Positions 1-9,020 of a stretch of DNA of 64,000 nt are shown here, in pieces. A model generated the notes under the pieces. The model was not told where the DNA came from. It was given only the letters and a program-made list of their open reading frames with translations, and made no database searches. Position numbers and translations under genes: made by a program. Origin of the DNA: Sulfuriflexus sp032250955. Lineage in GTDB: Bacteria > Pseudomonadota > Gammaproteobacteria > AKS1. The DNA is taken from the NCBI RefSeq assembly GCF_032250955.1, contig NZ_JAVVES010000001.1, forward strand, positions 1-64,000, given 5' to 3'. Position 1 is the stretch's first letter; each line of letters starts with the position of its first letter.

Positions 1-35
1 CGACTGAAATCGCCTTATATCACGCGCTTGGAGCG

Positions 36-416
36 CTACCTGCCCCGAAAACTACCCATGAATTTTTCTGACGAGGCGAAATTCAGGATAATCAGCGCGG
101 GATGCACATAACTGCCGCGCCGCAATGCCGACTGCCGATAATGCCCCCCGGACATTCCCAGCAAGTAATCGTTATTGTTTTTTATGACAAGCTCGGTAAC
201 AGCATGCTTGCCGGTTAACAGGGCATATCGGCGCGCCGACTGGACGAGACTGGTGAGTAATAGCGGGACAAGTAGCAGCACAAACAGGCCCAGGCTTTCA
301 TACAGCGGCCAGAGCAGGGACAAGGCCAGGCTGTGCAGCGTGACCAGCAGCACCAGCATGCGCCGGGAAGGTTGCAGTTTAACGACAAGCGCTGCGTCGG
401 ATCGCCTCGATGACAT
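36..416 (-). CDS. ygfX: YgfX-like inner-membrane protein
   Basis: 126 aa. Two hydrophobic stretches at about residues 19-37 and 42-57 predict a membrane hairpin, followed by a soluble C-terminal part. The gene starts 38 bases inside the end of sdhE, the same arrangement as E. coli ygfY(sdhE)-ygfX. YgfX (CptA) has been described as a membrane partner of SdhE and as a putative toxin of cytoskeletal proteins; the role here is inferred from position and topology, not from a catalytic motif. The C-terminus (after residue 110) matches my memory of the family poorly, so a small frame disruption near the end cannot be excluded. Confidence 0.6.
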   Translation of the reverse strand: MSSRRSDAALVVKLQPSRRMLVLLVTLHSLALSLLWPLYESLGLFVLLLVPLLLTSLVQSARRYALLTGKHAVTELVIKNNNDYLLGMSGGHYRQSALRRGSYVHPALIILNFASSEKFMGSFRGR

Positions 417-633
417 AACGTAACTCCACTTCCTTGTGTGACTGTCTGCCCATCAGGTACTCGAGCAGTTCGGTATCGGGATAATCCAGCAAGGCAAGGA
501 ATCCCTGCCGGCTTGCCGCATCAAGCTGTTCATAACCGTCAGCAAGAAAGGCATATAACAGGGTATCCAGTTCCAGCATGCCACGTCGGCATTGCCAGTA
601 AAGCCGGGCCCGTTCCTTTGCCGGCAGCGTCAT
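379..633 (-). CDS. sdhE: Succinate dehydrogenase assembly factor SdhE
   Basis: 84 aa, the usual length of the family. The conserved RGxxE motif is present (R17-G18 to E21, followed by L-D), which in E. coli SdhE is needed for covalent attachment of FAD to SdhA. The ATG at 633 was chosen because it overlaps the sdhB stop by one base (TAATG), giving translational coupling; the longer upstream reading would run back into sdhB. It is the last soluble member of the sdhCDAB-sdhE-ygfX operon, so the flavinylation factor is co-expressed with its client. Confidence 0.9.
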   Translation of the reverse strand: MTLPAKERARLYWQCRRGMLELDTLLYAFLADGYEQLDAASRQGFLALLDYPDTELLEYLMGRQSHKEVELRYVIEAIRRSACR

Positions 634-1325
634 TACACAGACTTCTTCAACATCGCCTGTTTGATTCTGCCGATCGCCCGGGTCGGATTGAGGCCTTTCG
701 GGCAAACATCGGCGCAATTCATAATGCTGTGACAGCGAAACAGCTTGTACGCATCATCAAGCATATCGAGGCGCTGTTCGGTGGCCTGATCCCGGCTATC
801 GACCACAAAACGACAGGCCTGCAGCAGCGCCGCCGGTCCGAGAAAGCGTTCCGGGTTCCACCAGTATGAAGGACAGGCCGTGGTGCAACAGGCGCAGAGA
901 ATACACTCGTAAAGCCCGTCCAGTTGTTCGCGTTGCGCCGGTGTCTGCAAGCGCTCGACTGCCGGCTCGGGTTCGTCATTCTGCAACCATGGCTTGACGG
1001 CACGATACTGTTTGTAAAACTGTTCAAGGTCGACGATCAAATCGCGGATGACCGGCTGTCCGGGTAACGGGCGCAGCACTACGTGCTCACCCAGTGCGGC
1101 AAGCGGCGTCACACAGGCAAGCCCGTTGCGGCCGTTGATATTCATGGCGTCCGAGCCGCACACACCCTCGCCACAGGAGCGCCTGAAAGAGAGGCTTTCA
1201 TCCTGCTCCTTGAGCAGCGTCAGGGCCTCGAGCAACATCATGCCATCCTGCACCTGCAGTTCGTAATCCTGCATACGGGGTTCACTATCGGTTGCCGGGT
1301 TAAAGCGATAGATGGAAAAATGCAT
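633..1325 (-). CDS. sdhB: Succinate dehydrogenase iron-sulfur subunit
   Basis: 230 aa. Carries electrons from SdhA flavin to ubiquinone in complex II. The N-terminal ferredoxin domain has the [2Fe-2S] ligands C51, C56, D59 and C71; the aspartate in third place is also seen in E. coli SdhB. The C-terminal domain has C141, C144, C147 and C151 followed by C198, C204 and C208, the pattern for the [4Fe-4S] and [3Fe-4S] clusters. Starts one base after the sdhA stop region and is coupled to sdhE downstream. All cluster ligands are intact, so it should be functional. Confidence 0.97.
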   Translation of the reverse strand: MHFSIYRFNPATDSEPRMQDYELQVQDGMMLLEALTLLKEQDESLSFRRSCGEGVCGSDAMNINGRNGLACVTPLAALGEHVVLRPLPGQPVIRDLIVDLEQFYKQYRAVKPWLQNDEPEPAVERLQTPAQREQLDGLYECILCACCTTACPSYWWNPERFLGPAALLQACRFVVDSRDQATEQRLDMLDDAYKLFRCHSIMNCADVCPKGLNPTRAIGRIKQAMLKKSV

Positions 1326-1326
1326 G

Positions 1327-3090
1327 TCAGTACACCCGTTCCTTTGGTGGAAAACTGTCCACTGTCATGGGCCTCGTATGTACCGGCTTGAAGTCCATTA
1401 CCCGGCCTTCCTTATAGAATAACGTATGCTTAAGCCAGTTAATGTCATTGCGTTGCGGGTAGTCCATACGTGAATGTGCCCCGCGGCTCTCCTGCCGGGC
1501 CAGGGCCGAAGACACCGTGGCGATGGCGACATCGAGCAGGTTTTCCAGCTCCAGTGCCTCGATGCGCGCCGTATTAAAGACCTGACTATGATCAGATAGC
1601 CGCGCATCGGCGAGGCGCGCCTCGATGGCCAGCACCTTGTCGAGCCCCTCCTGCAGGACCTCTTCAACACGAAACACGCCGCAGTGCTGTTCCATGACCA
1701 GCTTCAATTCATTTCGCAACCCGGAGACAGATTCCCCATCGCCCTTCTGCTGCCAGCGCTGCAGACGCTGCATGGCCTTATCGATACTGTCTGTGCCCAG
1801 TTCGCGATGATGGCGATGCTCAGCAAGGTAACCTTTAATATGATTGGCCGAGGCTCGGCCAAAGACGAGGATATCCAGTAACGAATTACCGCCGAGGCGG
1901 TTGGCCCCATGCACCGAGACGCAGGCGCATTCGCCCGCGGCATACAGGCCTGGTACTTCCTCTTCCGGTCCCGATTCGACGGGGGTCACCACCTGGCCAT
2001 AGCGGTTGGTCGGGATACCGCCCATCGTATAGTGTGCCGTGGGAAAGACCGGGATCGGCTGTTCGGCCGGGTCCAGGTTCAGGAAGGTCCGTGTCATTTC
2101 ACAGATACCCGGCAGGCGCTTGTGCACCACATCACGACCGAGATGATCAACCTTTAGGAGAATGTGATCCTTGTTCGGCCCGCAACCGCGGCCTTCGCGT
2201 ATCTCGATGGCAATCGCCCGACTCACCACGTCACGGCTGGCCAGGTCCCGGGCATGCGGCGCGTAGCGATCCATAAAGCGTTCGCCTTCACTGTTGATGA
2301 GGTATCCCCCCTCACCGCGCGCGGCCTCGGTGATCAACATACCCTTGCCGGCCATGCCCGTCGGATGAAACTGAAAGAACTCCATGTCCTGAAGCGGTAT
2401 CCCGGCCCGCAGTGCCATACCCATGCCGTCACCGGTATTGATCATGGCGTTGGTCGAGGTGCGGAATATCTGTGCTGCGCCACCGGTGGCCAGCAAGGTG
2501 GTCTTTGCCTCGATGACCATCGGCTCGCCGCTGGCAATATCGATCACCAGTGCGCCGAGGATATAGCCCGTTTCGTCACGTAACAGGTCGATGGCAAAGT
2601 ATTCATCAAAGAAATGGGTGCGAGCGGCGATATTTTGTTGATACAGGGCATGCAGGATGGCGTGGCCGGTACGATCGGCAGCGGCGCAGGTGCGGGTGGC
2701 CTGGGCACCGCCAAAGTTCTGGCTCTGGCCGCCAAACGGGCGTTGGTAGATGCGCCCATCCTCCATGCGCGAGAACGGTACGCCCATGTGTTCGAGTTCA
2801 TAGACGATCCGCGGCGCGGCGCGGCACATGTATTCAATCGCGTTCTGGTCACCGAGATAGTCGCTGCCCTTGACGGTATCAAACATATGCCAGTGCCAGT
2901 TATCCTCGCTGACGTTGCCGAGAGACGCGGTCACCCCGCCTTGCGCGGCCACCGTATGGGAGCGGGTCGGAAAGACCTTCGACACCACTGCCACCATGGC
3001 CTCGCCCTGCGATAACTGCAAGGCAGCACGCAGCCCCGCACCACCGGCCCCTATCACGAGGGTATCGAATTTACGCCGTTTCAAACTCAT
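1327..3090 (-). CDS. sdhA: Succinate dehydrogenase flavoprotein subunit
   Basis: 587 aa. Oxidises succinate to fumarate at a covalent FAD in the TCA cycle. The dinucleotide fold GAGGAGL lies at residues 14-20, and H45 in the RSHTVAAQGG segment is the covalent FAD attachment site. The catalytic segment HPTGM is present, and the C-terminal region includes the RMDYP segment typical of the family. The ATG at 3090 overlaps the sdhD stop by four bases (ATGA). Length is normal for proteobacterial SdhA. Confidence 0.98.
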   Translation of the reverse strand: MSLKRRKFDTLVIGAGGAGLRAALQLSQGEAMVAVVSKVFPTRSHTVAAQGGVTASLGNVSEDNWHWHMFDTVKGSDYLGDQNAIEYMCRAAPRIVYELEHMGVPFSRMEDGRIYQRPFGGQSQNFGGAQATRTCAAADRTGHAILHALYQQNIAARTHFFDEYFAIDLLRDETGYILGALVIDIASGEPMVIEAKTTLLATGGAAQIFRTSTNAMINTGDGMGMALRAGIPLQDMEFFQFHPTGMAGKGMLITEAARGEGGYLINSEGERFMDRYAPHARDLASRDVVSRAIAIEIREGRGCGPNKDHILLKVDHLGRDVVHKRLPGICEMTRTFLNLDPAEQPIPVFPTAHYTMGGIPTNRYGQVVTPVESGPEEEVPGLYAAGECACVSVHGANRLGGNSLLDILVFGRASANHIKGYLAEHRHHRELGTDSIDKAMQRLQRWQQKGDGESVSGLRNELKLVMEQHCGVFRVEEVLQEGLDKVLAIEARLADARLSDHSQVFNTARIEALELENLLDVAIATVSSALARQESRGAHSRMDYPQRNDINWLKHTLFYKEGRVMDFKPVHTRPMTVDSFPPKERVY

Positions 3091-3434
3091 ACAGCAACTC
3101 CGCTGTTCATCAGCAATATCCCGAGCACCCAGAACAACATCATGACCAGCGACACCGCGACGATAGCCAACAGGCCCAGCCGCAGGCCCAGGTTATGTAC
3201 ATAATCGATAAGGATATCGCGTATCCCCACCCACGCATGCAGCATCAGGGCCAGAAAAAACACTGCCCAAATCAGGGCGACAACGGGCTCAGCGAGGAGC
3301 GTATGCCAGCCGCGATATTCGCGCACACCTTGCTGCCATATATATAAAGGCATAAAGATCAAAAACAGCAGCAGGTACACAGCCGAGACGCGCTGGAGCA
3401 ACCAGGCGGAGAAACCACTCAGCAGGTGCTTCAC
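3087..3434 (-). CDS. sdhD: Succinate dehydrogenase membrane anchor SdhD
   Basis: 115 aa when started at the GTG at 3434, the same length as E. coli SdhD. That GTG overlaps the sdhC stop as GTGA and removes an implausible glycine/histidine-rich N-terminus of the longer reading. Three transmembrane segments are visible (about residues 17-34, 51-72 and 86-108). H66 in the ALMLHAWVG segment is the expected haem b ligand, and the following RD..IDY stretch lies near the quinone site in the family. Binds haem and ubiquinone together with SdhC. Confidence 0.92.
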   Translation of the reverse strand: MKHLLSGFSAWLLQRVSAVYLLLFLIFMPLYIWQQGVREYRGWHTLLAEPVVALIWAVFFLALMLHAWVGIRDILIDYVHNLGLRLGLLAIVAVSLVMMLFWVLGILLMNSGVAV

Positions 3435-3808
3435 AAGCAGCCCCCCACCAGGATGATGGTGGCGATGACCGCCAGGATATTCACCAGCCAGGCACTGTAG
3501 CACGCCTGTTGACGCTTGATACCCACCTCTACATCCAGCAGCAGAAAACGCAGGCCCGCGAACAGATGCTGAAAAAGCCCCCAGAGCAGGATGACAAGGA
3601 GTGCTTTAATCGGTAAAGCATCAAGCTGCCCCATGAGCCTGGCAAAACCTTCCGGGCTCTGCAAGGATTGTTGCAAGGCAAGGATGAGAAACGGCAAGGA
3701 GAGAAATAACAGTATCCCCGACAAGCGGTGCAGAATCGAGGCGATCGCCGTCACGGGCATACGGATCTGTAGAAGATTCAGGAACACGGGTGGCGTCCGC
3801 CTGCTCAT
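3431..3808 (-). CDS. sdhC: Succinate dehydrogenase cytochrome b556 subunit SdhC
   Basis: 125 aa with three transmembrane segments. The signature SILHRLSG at residues 24-31 matches E. coli SdhC, including the Ser and Arg of the quinone site, and a later HLFAGLRFLLLD segment supplies the haem-ligand histidine. First gene of the operon; a promoter with 17-bp spacing is visible just upstream. Divergent from ygfZ. Confidence 0.95.
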   Translation of the reverse strand: MSRRTPPVFLNLLQIRMPVTAIASILHRLSGILLFLSLPFLILALQQSLQSPEGFARLMGQLDALPIKALLVILLWGLFQHLFAGLRFLLLDVEVGIKRQQACYSAWLVNILAVIATIILVGGCL

Positions 3809-3869
3809 GATATTTTTTTCATCACGCTATTGTTTCCTGTTTCAGCTCAGCCACTTGAGACGTGAAAGC

Positions 3870-3898
3870 AGCATAGCGCAACAATTCGCCCTATGCAA
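3870..3898 (-). promoter_or_regulatory. Predicted sigma-70 promoter of sdhCDAB
   Basis: On the minus strand TTGCAT (3898-3893), 17 bases, then TATGCT (3875-3870). It lies about 60 bases upstream of the sdhC start in the intergenic region shared with ygfZ. Box sequences and spacing are seen; activity is inferred. Confidence 0.6.
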
Positions 3899-3965
3899 TG
3901 TGGGTCATGCCTTTTTAAATGAAGTGTTACAATCGATGGAAATCAACTCCGGGACATATACAACC

Positions 3966-5021
3966 ATGCACAACGAATGGAAAAAATTCCTGCAAGGCCA
4001 GCAGGCTGTTATTGATGCGCAAGGTCAACTGCGCTTCGCGTCTGCCGCGGCAGAGGCCCGTACCGTCAACGAACAAAATGTCATTGCTGATCTGTCCCCA
4101 CTCGGGATAATTCGTGTCAGCGGTGAGGATGCAAGCGATTTTCTGCAGGGACAATTCAGCAACGACGTCAAGCAGGTAGATGAGCAAACTGCCCAGCTAA
4201 GCAGTTACTGCAACCCGAAGGGCCGGATCCTGGCCAGCTTCTGGCTCTACCGGGAGGGCGACGCCTTTTATATACTTCTGCCAGCCGAGACGCTGGCCGC
4301 CACCCTCAAGCGCCTGCGCATGTTTGTACTCATGTCGAAGGTATCGCTTGAAGATATCAGTGAAGCCTCTGCCTGCCTGGGACTGGCCGGCGAAGACGCT
4401 ACGACCGGCCTCGAACAACAGCTGGGCTCAGCACCGGTGACCGCCGGCCAGAGCTGCCACCACAATGAACTGACTGCTATTCGACTACCCGGCGAGCGTC
4501 CGCGCTACCTGATCACCGGGCCGGTTAACCGCCTGCAGTCCCTCTGGCAGGCGTTTGTGCAGGACCACACGCCGGTCGGCTACCAGGCCTGGCAGCTACT
4601 GGATATCGAGGCCGGCCTGCCGTCAGTGTATGCGGCTAATGTCGAGGCCTTTGTCCCGCAAATGCTCAACCTGCATGCCATCGATGGGGTCAGTTTCAAG
4701 AAAGGCTGCTATCCCGGCCAGGAAATCGTCGCCCGTATGCACTACCTCGGCAAGCTCAAGCGGCGCATGTATCGGGCCCATATTGATTCGGATTCGCCCC
4801 CCGGTATCGGCGACGAGGTGATTGCCCCGGACAGCCAGAGCGGCCAGGGGACCGGTCGCATCGTCATGACCAGCCCGGCTCCGCAGGGTGGCTACGAGGT
4901 GCTCGCCGTCATCCAGGTCAGCAGTGCCGAGCAGGGTGATGTACATCTGCAGTCGATCGATGGCCCCAAACTCGACTTTATCGACCTGCCCTACGAGGTA
5001 CCCCTCGAGCGGGAAGCGTAG
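3966..5021 (+). CDS. ygfZ: tRNA-modifying/Fe-S folate-binding protein YgfZ
   Basis: 351 aa, a homologue of the GcvT-like folate-binding proteins YgfZ/IBA57 that support assembly or repair of certain [4Fe-4S] enzymes such as MiaB. The family signature KGCYxGQE is present near residues 243-250 (KKGCYPGQEIVARMHY), including the conserved cysteine. The start MHNEWKKFL was preferred because it resembles family N-termini; an in-frame ATG at 3936 is possible, and neither has a strong ribosome binding site. Divergent from sdhC, which fits its role in maintaining iron-sulfur enzymes. Confidence 0.9.
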   Translation: MHNEWKKFLQGQQAVIDAQGQLRFASAAAEARTVNEQNVIADLSPLGIIRVSGEDASDFLQGQFSNDVKQVDEQTAQLSSYCNPKGRILASFWLYREGDAFYILLPAETLAATLKRLRMFVLMSKVSLEDISEASACLGLAGEDATTGLEQQLGSAPVTAGQSCHHNELTAIRLPGERPRYLITGPVNRLQSLWQAFVQDHTPVGYQAWQLLDIEAGLPSVYAANVEAFVPQMLNLHAIDGVSFKKGCYPGQEIVARMHYLGKLKRRMYRAHIDSDSPPGIGDEVIAPDSQSGQGTGRIVMTSPAPQGGYEVLAVIQVSSAEQGDVHLQSIDGPKLDFIDLPYEVPLEREA

Positions 5022-5124
5022 AAACAGGGGTTCTTGCCGGGCCGAAGGCAAAAAAAACAGGCTGTATTTTTGCCCAAGGCCATCTAAACTAGGGAAAAAG
5101 AGCAAGAACAATCAGGAGACTGAA

Positions 5125-5961
5125 GTGGTATCTGCGGACGAGTTTTATTCACAACTACTTAAAGACATTCAAACTAACCAGCTGGTTTTGCCGACCTTAC
5201 CGGAAGTGGCATTAAGAGTCCGAGATACAGTTGAAAATGAGGATGTTTCGGCCAAAGAAGTCGCCAGTGTCATTAGCACCGACGCGGCACTCTCGGCGCG
5301 TCTTATCCAGGTCGCCAACAGCCCGATGTACCGCGGCAGCAAGCAGATCGAGGATATCCAGACTGCCGTGGCCCGACTGGGTTTTACCACAACCCGTGAC
5401 ATCGTTACCGGCCTGGTGATGCAACAGATGTTCCAGGCCACCTCGGAAGTCACCGACAAGCGCCTGCGTCACATCTGGGAGCACAGCACCCAGGTCGCGA
5501 GTATCTCGCAGGTACTTTGCTCACAGTTCACCCGCCTGAAAAAGGACCATGCCCTGCTGGCCGGCCTGGTGCATGACATCGGTGCCCTGCCCATCCTGGT
5601 TGCCGCTGAAGACATGCCGGAGCTGTTGGAAGACGAAGCGGCACTGGATAAACTCATTAAGGAACTCCACCCACGACTGGGCAAAATCATTCTCGAGTCA
5701 TGGCACTTTCTGCCCGAGATCAGTGCAGTGGCAGCCGAACATGAAGACCTGAACCGTAACAGCGGCGATGAGATTGATTATGTTGACCTCGTCCAGGTCG
5801 CCAACCTGCAATCCTATATCGGCAGCGACAACCCGCTGGCAAAGATCGATTTTGACAGCGTACCGGCCTGCGTGAAGCTCGGTCTCGGCGGAGATGTCAA
5901 CGTCATCGACATGGACGGCTTTGAAGAAATCGAGGATATCCAGAAGTCGCTGATGGGGTAG
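5125..5961 (+). CDS. HDOD-domain signalling protein
   Basis: 278 aa, nearly all one HDOD domain: LPTLPEVALRVRD near the N-terminus, then HDIG in GLVHDIGALPIL at about residue 155. HDOD proteins are phosphodiesterase-like scaffolds with no demonstrated hydrolase activity in most cases, often linked to c-di-GMP or chemotaxis signalling. No GGDEF, EAL or receiver domain is fused. The GTG at 5125 was chosen because AGGAG lies at 5114-5118, an ideal distance; upstream codons would run into ygfZ. Specific partner unknown. Confidence 0.85.
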   Translation: MVSADEFYSQLLKDIQTNQLVLPTLPEVALRVRDTVENEDVSAKEVASVISTDAALSARLIQVANSPMYRGSKQIEDIQTAVARLGFTTTRDIVTGLVMQQMFQATSEVTDKRLRHIWEHSTQVASISQVLCSQFTRLKKDHALLAGLVHDIGALPILVAAEDMPELLEDEAALDKLIKELHPRLGKIILESWHFLPEISAVAAEHEDLNRNSGDEIDYVDLVQVANLQSYIGSDNPLAKIDFDSVPACVKLGLGGDVNVIDMDGFEEIEDIQKSLMG

Positions 5962-6251
<290 letters not shown>

Positions 6252-7742
6252 TCAATCTATACGTCTCATATGCGGGAATAGCAGCACGTCGCGGATCGAT
6301 GGCGAATCGGTGAAGAACATTACCAGCCGGTCAATCCCGATCCCCTCGCCTGCGGTTGGCGGCAAGCCGTGTTCGAGGGCGATGACGTAATCCGCATCGA
6401 AGTGCATGGCCTCGTCATCACCGGCATCCTTTTGTAACACCTGTTCACGGAAACGCTCGGCCTGGTCTTCGGCATCATTCAATTCCGAGAAGCCATTGGC
6501 GATCTCGCGGCCGCCAACAAAGAACTCAAAACGTTCGGTCACAAACGGGTCGGCATCAACCCGCCGCGCCAGTGGCGAGACCTCGGCCGGGTAGGCGGTA
6601 ATAAAGGTCGGGGCCTTGAGGCGGTGTTCAACGGTCTTCTCGAAGATTTCTATCTGCACCTTGCCGAGGCCATAACCGTCCTTGAGCGGAATACCCAGCC
6701 CCTGGGCCACCTTGCGCGCCGCATCCATGTCAGCAAGTTGTTCCGCGGTTATCTGCGGATTGAAATGCAGGATCGATTCAACCACCGTCATGCGCGTGAA
6801 CGGCTTGCCGAAGTCATACTGTTCACCCTGGTATTCAATGACCGACTTGCCAAGCACGTCTTCGGCCAGGCCGCGCAATAATTCTTCGGTCTGATCCATG
6901 AGATCGATATACGTCGCATAGGCCTCATAGAACTCGATCATGGTAAATTCCGGGTTATGCCGGGTGGACAGCCCCTCGTTACGGAAATTACGATTGATTT
7001 CATATACCCGTTCAAAACCGCCCACGACGAGACGCTTCAGGTAAAGCTCCGGGGCGATGCGCAGGTATAACTGCATATCCAGCGCATTATGATGTGTCAT
7101 AAAGGGTTTGGCTGTGGCCCCGCCCGGGATGGCCTGCATCATCGGCGTTTCCACTTCGAGGAAATCGCGGGCGTTAAAGAAGTTACGAATATAATTGATG
7201 ATCTGCGTACGTACCTTGAAGGTATTACGTGAGGTCTCGTTCATGATCAGGTCAAGATACCGCTGGCGATAACGCGCTTCCTGATCGACCAGGCCATGAA
7301 ACTTTTCCGGCAGCGGGCGCAAGGCCTTCGTCAGCAGGCGAATGTCATCCACCTTCACAGACAGTTCACCGGTCCTGGTACGGAACATGGTGCCTTCGGC
7401 GCCAATAATATCGCCGATATCCCATTTCTTGAATTGCGTGTTGTAGACACCTTCCGGCAGGGCATCGCGGCCGACATACAACTGCATCTGGCCCGACATA
7501 TCCTGCACATGCGCAAAGGCGGCCTTGCCCATAATACGCCGGGTCATCATGCGCCCGGCAATCCGCACACGGATGGCCCGTTCTTCGAGTGCATCGGCAT
7601 CCATATCGGCATACTTCGCATGCAGTTCACCCGCCATGACATCGCGGCGAAAATCATTCGGGAAGGCAATTCCCTCGTCGCGCATGTCTTGCAGCTTGGC
7701 ACGTCGTTGTGCAATCTGTTCGTGTTCTTCGTTGTCAGCCAT
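6252..7742 (-). CDS. lysS: Lysine--tRNA ligase (class II)
   Basis: 496 aa. Charges tRNA-Lys. It has an N-terminal OB-fold anticodon-binding domain (about residues 55-150, starting IRVRIAGRMMTRRIMGKAAF) and a class II catalytic core with motif 2 around RNFRNEGLSTRHNPEFTM and motif 3 GEGIGIDRLVMF near the C-terminus. Lies 38 bases after prfB, the same prfB-lysS arrangement as E. coli, so probably co-transcribed. Confidence 0.98.
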   Translation of the reverse strand: MADNEEHEQIAQRRAKLQDMRDEGIAFPNDFRRDVMAGELHAKYADMDADALEERAIRVRIAGRMMTRRIMGKAAFAHVQDMSGQMQLYVGRDALPEGVYNTQFKKWDIGDIIGAEGTMFRTRTGELSVKVDDIRLLTKALRPLPEKFHGLVDQEARYRQRYLDLIMNETSRNTFKVRTQIINYIRNFFNARDFLEVETPMMQAIPGGATAKPFMTHHNALDMQLYLRIAPELYLKRLVVGGFERVYEINRNFRNEGLSTRHNPEFTMIEFYEAYATYIDLMDQTEELLRGLAEDVLGKSVIEYQGEQYDFGKPFTRMTVVESILHFNPQITAEQLADMDAARKVAQGLGIPLKDGYGLGKVQIEIFEKTVEHRLKAPTFITAYPAEVSPLARRVDADPFVTERFEFFVGGREIANGFSELNDAEDQAERFREQVLQKDAGDDEAMHFDADYVIALEHGLPPTAGEGIGIDRLVMFFTDSPSIRDVLLFPHMRRID

Positions 7743-7780
7743 AATGATTACCCGTTAACTCGATATCAGGTTTGTATTTG

Positions 7781-8879
7781 TTATAAGCCCTTCTTCAGGC
7801 TTGCTTCAATAAACTTGTCCAGGTCACCGTCAAGCACGGCCTGGGTGTTGCCGGTCTCGACGCCGGTACGCAGGTCTTTAATGCGCGACTGGTCAAGCAC
7901 GTAGGAGCGGATCTGGCTGCCCCAGCCGATGTCCGATTTGCTGTCTTCCACCACCTGGGCATCGGCATTCCGCTTCTGCATCTCGGATTCATACAACCTG
8001 GCCTTGAGCTGCTTCATGGCGGTGGCCTTGTTCTTGTGCTGCGAGCGGTCATTCTGACACTGCACGACGATACCCGAGAGCTTATGCGTGATACGCACCG
8101 CCGACTCGGTACGGTTAACGTGCTGACCACCGGCGCCACTGGCGCGATACACGTCGATACGCAGGTCGGCCGGGTTGATGTCGATATCAATATCGTCATC
8201 GACTTCCGGCGAGACAAACACGGCAGAGAAAGAAGTATGCCGGCGGTTACCGGAATCAAAGGGGGATTTTCTCACCAGCCGGTGCACGCCGCTCTCGGTC
8301 CGCAACCAGCCAAAGGCATAGGCGCCACTGACCAGCACGGTAGCAGACTTGATGCCCGCCACCTCGCCTTCCGAGAGCTCGATGATCTCGGTCTTGAAAC
8401 CGTGCTGCTCGCCCCAGCGCAGGTACATGCGCAACAGCATCTCAGCCCAGTCCTGCGCCTCGGTGCCACCGGAGCCGGCCTGGATATCGAGGAAGGCATT
8501 GTTCGGGTCCATCTTGCCGGAGAACATGCGCTGGAATTCGAGCTTGGCCAGCCCTTCTTCCTGGCTATCCAGATCGGCGACAACCGACTCGACCGTCTCC
8601 TCATCCTGCTCGGCCTCGGCCATCTCGAGGAGTTCACCGGCCTCTTCGAGAGCGGCGTTCAGCTTGTCGAGGGTCTCGACGACCTGCTCAAGCATGGCCC
8701 GCTCGCGACCAAGGGCCTGGGCGCGCTCAGGGTCATTCCATATGTCGGGATCTTCGAGTTCGCGACTGACCTCGGTCAGGCGTTCAGACTTGTTATCGTA
8801 GTCAAAGGTACCCCCTAAGCTCGTCAGAGCGTAGCTGCATATCCTTGATTCGGGTATAGATGGGATTGAGTTCGAGCAT
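7781..8879 (-). CDS. prfB: Peptide chain release factor 2, with programmed +1 frameshift
   Basis: 365 aa after recoding, exactly the E. coli RF2 length. Translation starts at the ATG at 8879; codon 26 is an in-frame UGA (8804-8802). Skipping the U at 8804 gives Asp26 and continues the frame to 7781. The stop-codon recognition tripeptide SPF (RKSPFDSG) and the catalytic GGQ (SGAGGQHVNRT) are both present. RF2 reads UAA and UGA, so low RF2 favours frameshifting, a known autoregulatory loop. A reading that ignores the shift gives a wrong N-terminus upstream of DYDNKSERL. Confidence 0.97.
8801..8816 (-). promoter_or_regulatory. prfB recoding site: AGGGGG plus CTT-TGA-C
   Basis: Minus strand reads CTTAGGGGGTACCTTTGAC from 8819 to 8801. 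The internal Shine-Dalgarno-like AGGGGG (8816-8811), slippery CTT, UGA stop and following C are all kept; relative to E. coli I see one change (TAC for TAT). The geometry is that of the classic RF2 +1 shift. Confidence 0.95.
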
Positions 8880-9020
8880 GTCACTTAATAGTGTTATTAC
8901 AAGGCAGTGAATACTACTATAGCAGGGCCGATCTGACTACAAAAGGCCTGTTTTAATTCGCGATTCAGGCGCTTGCCGGCTGGTGTTACGCGCCTGGCGC
9001 GCCGCTGCATGCGAGCTCGG

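Noticed and set aside
1..35. Continuation of YgfX past its stop in another frame
   Set aside because: The minus strand beyond the stop can be read in another frame with a few plausible residues, but 35 bases are too few to claim a frameshift.
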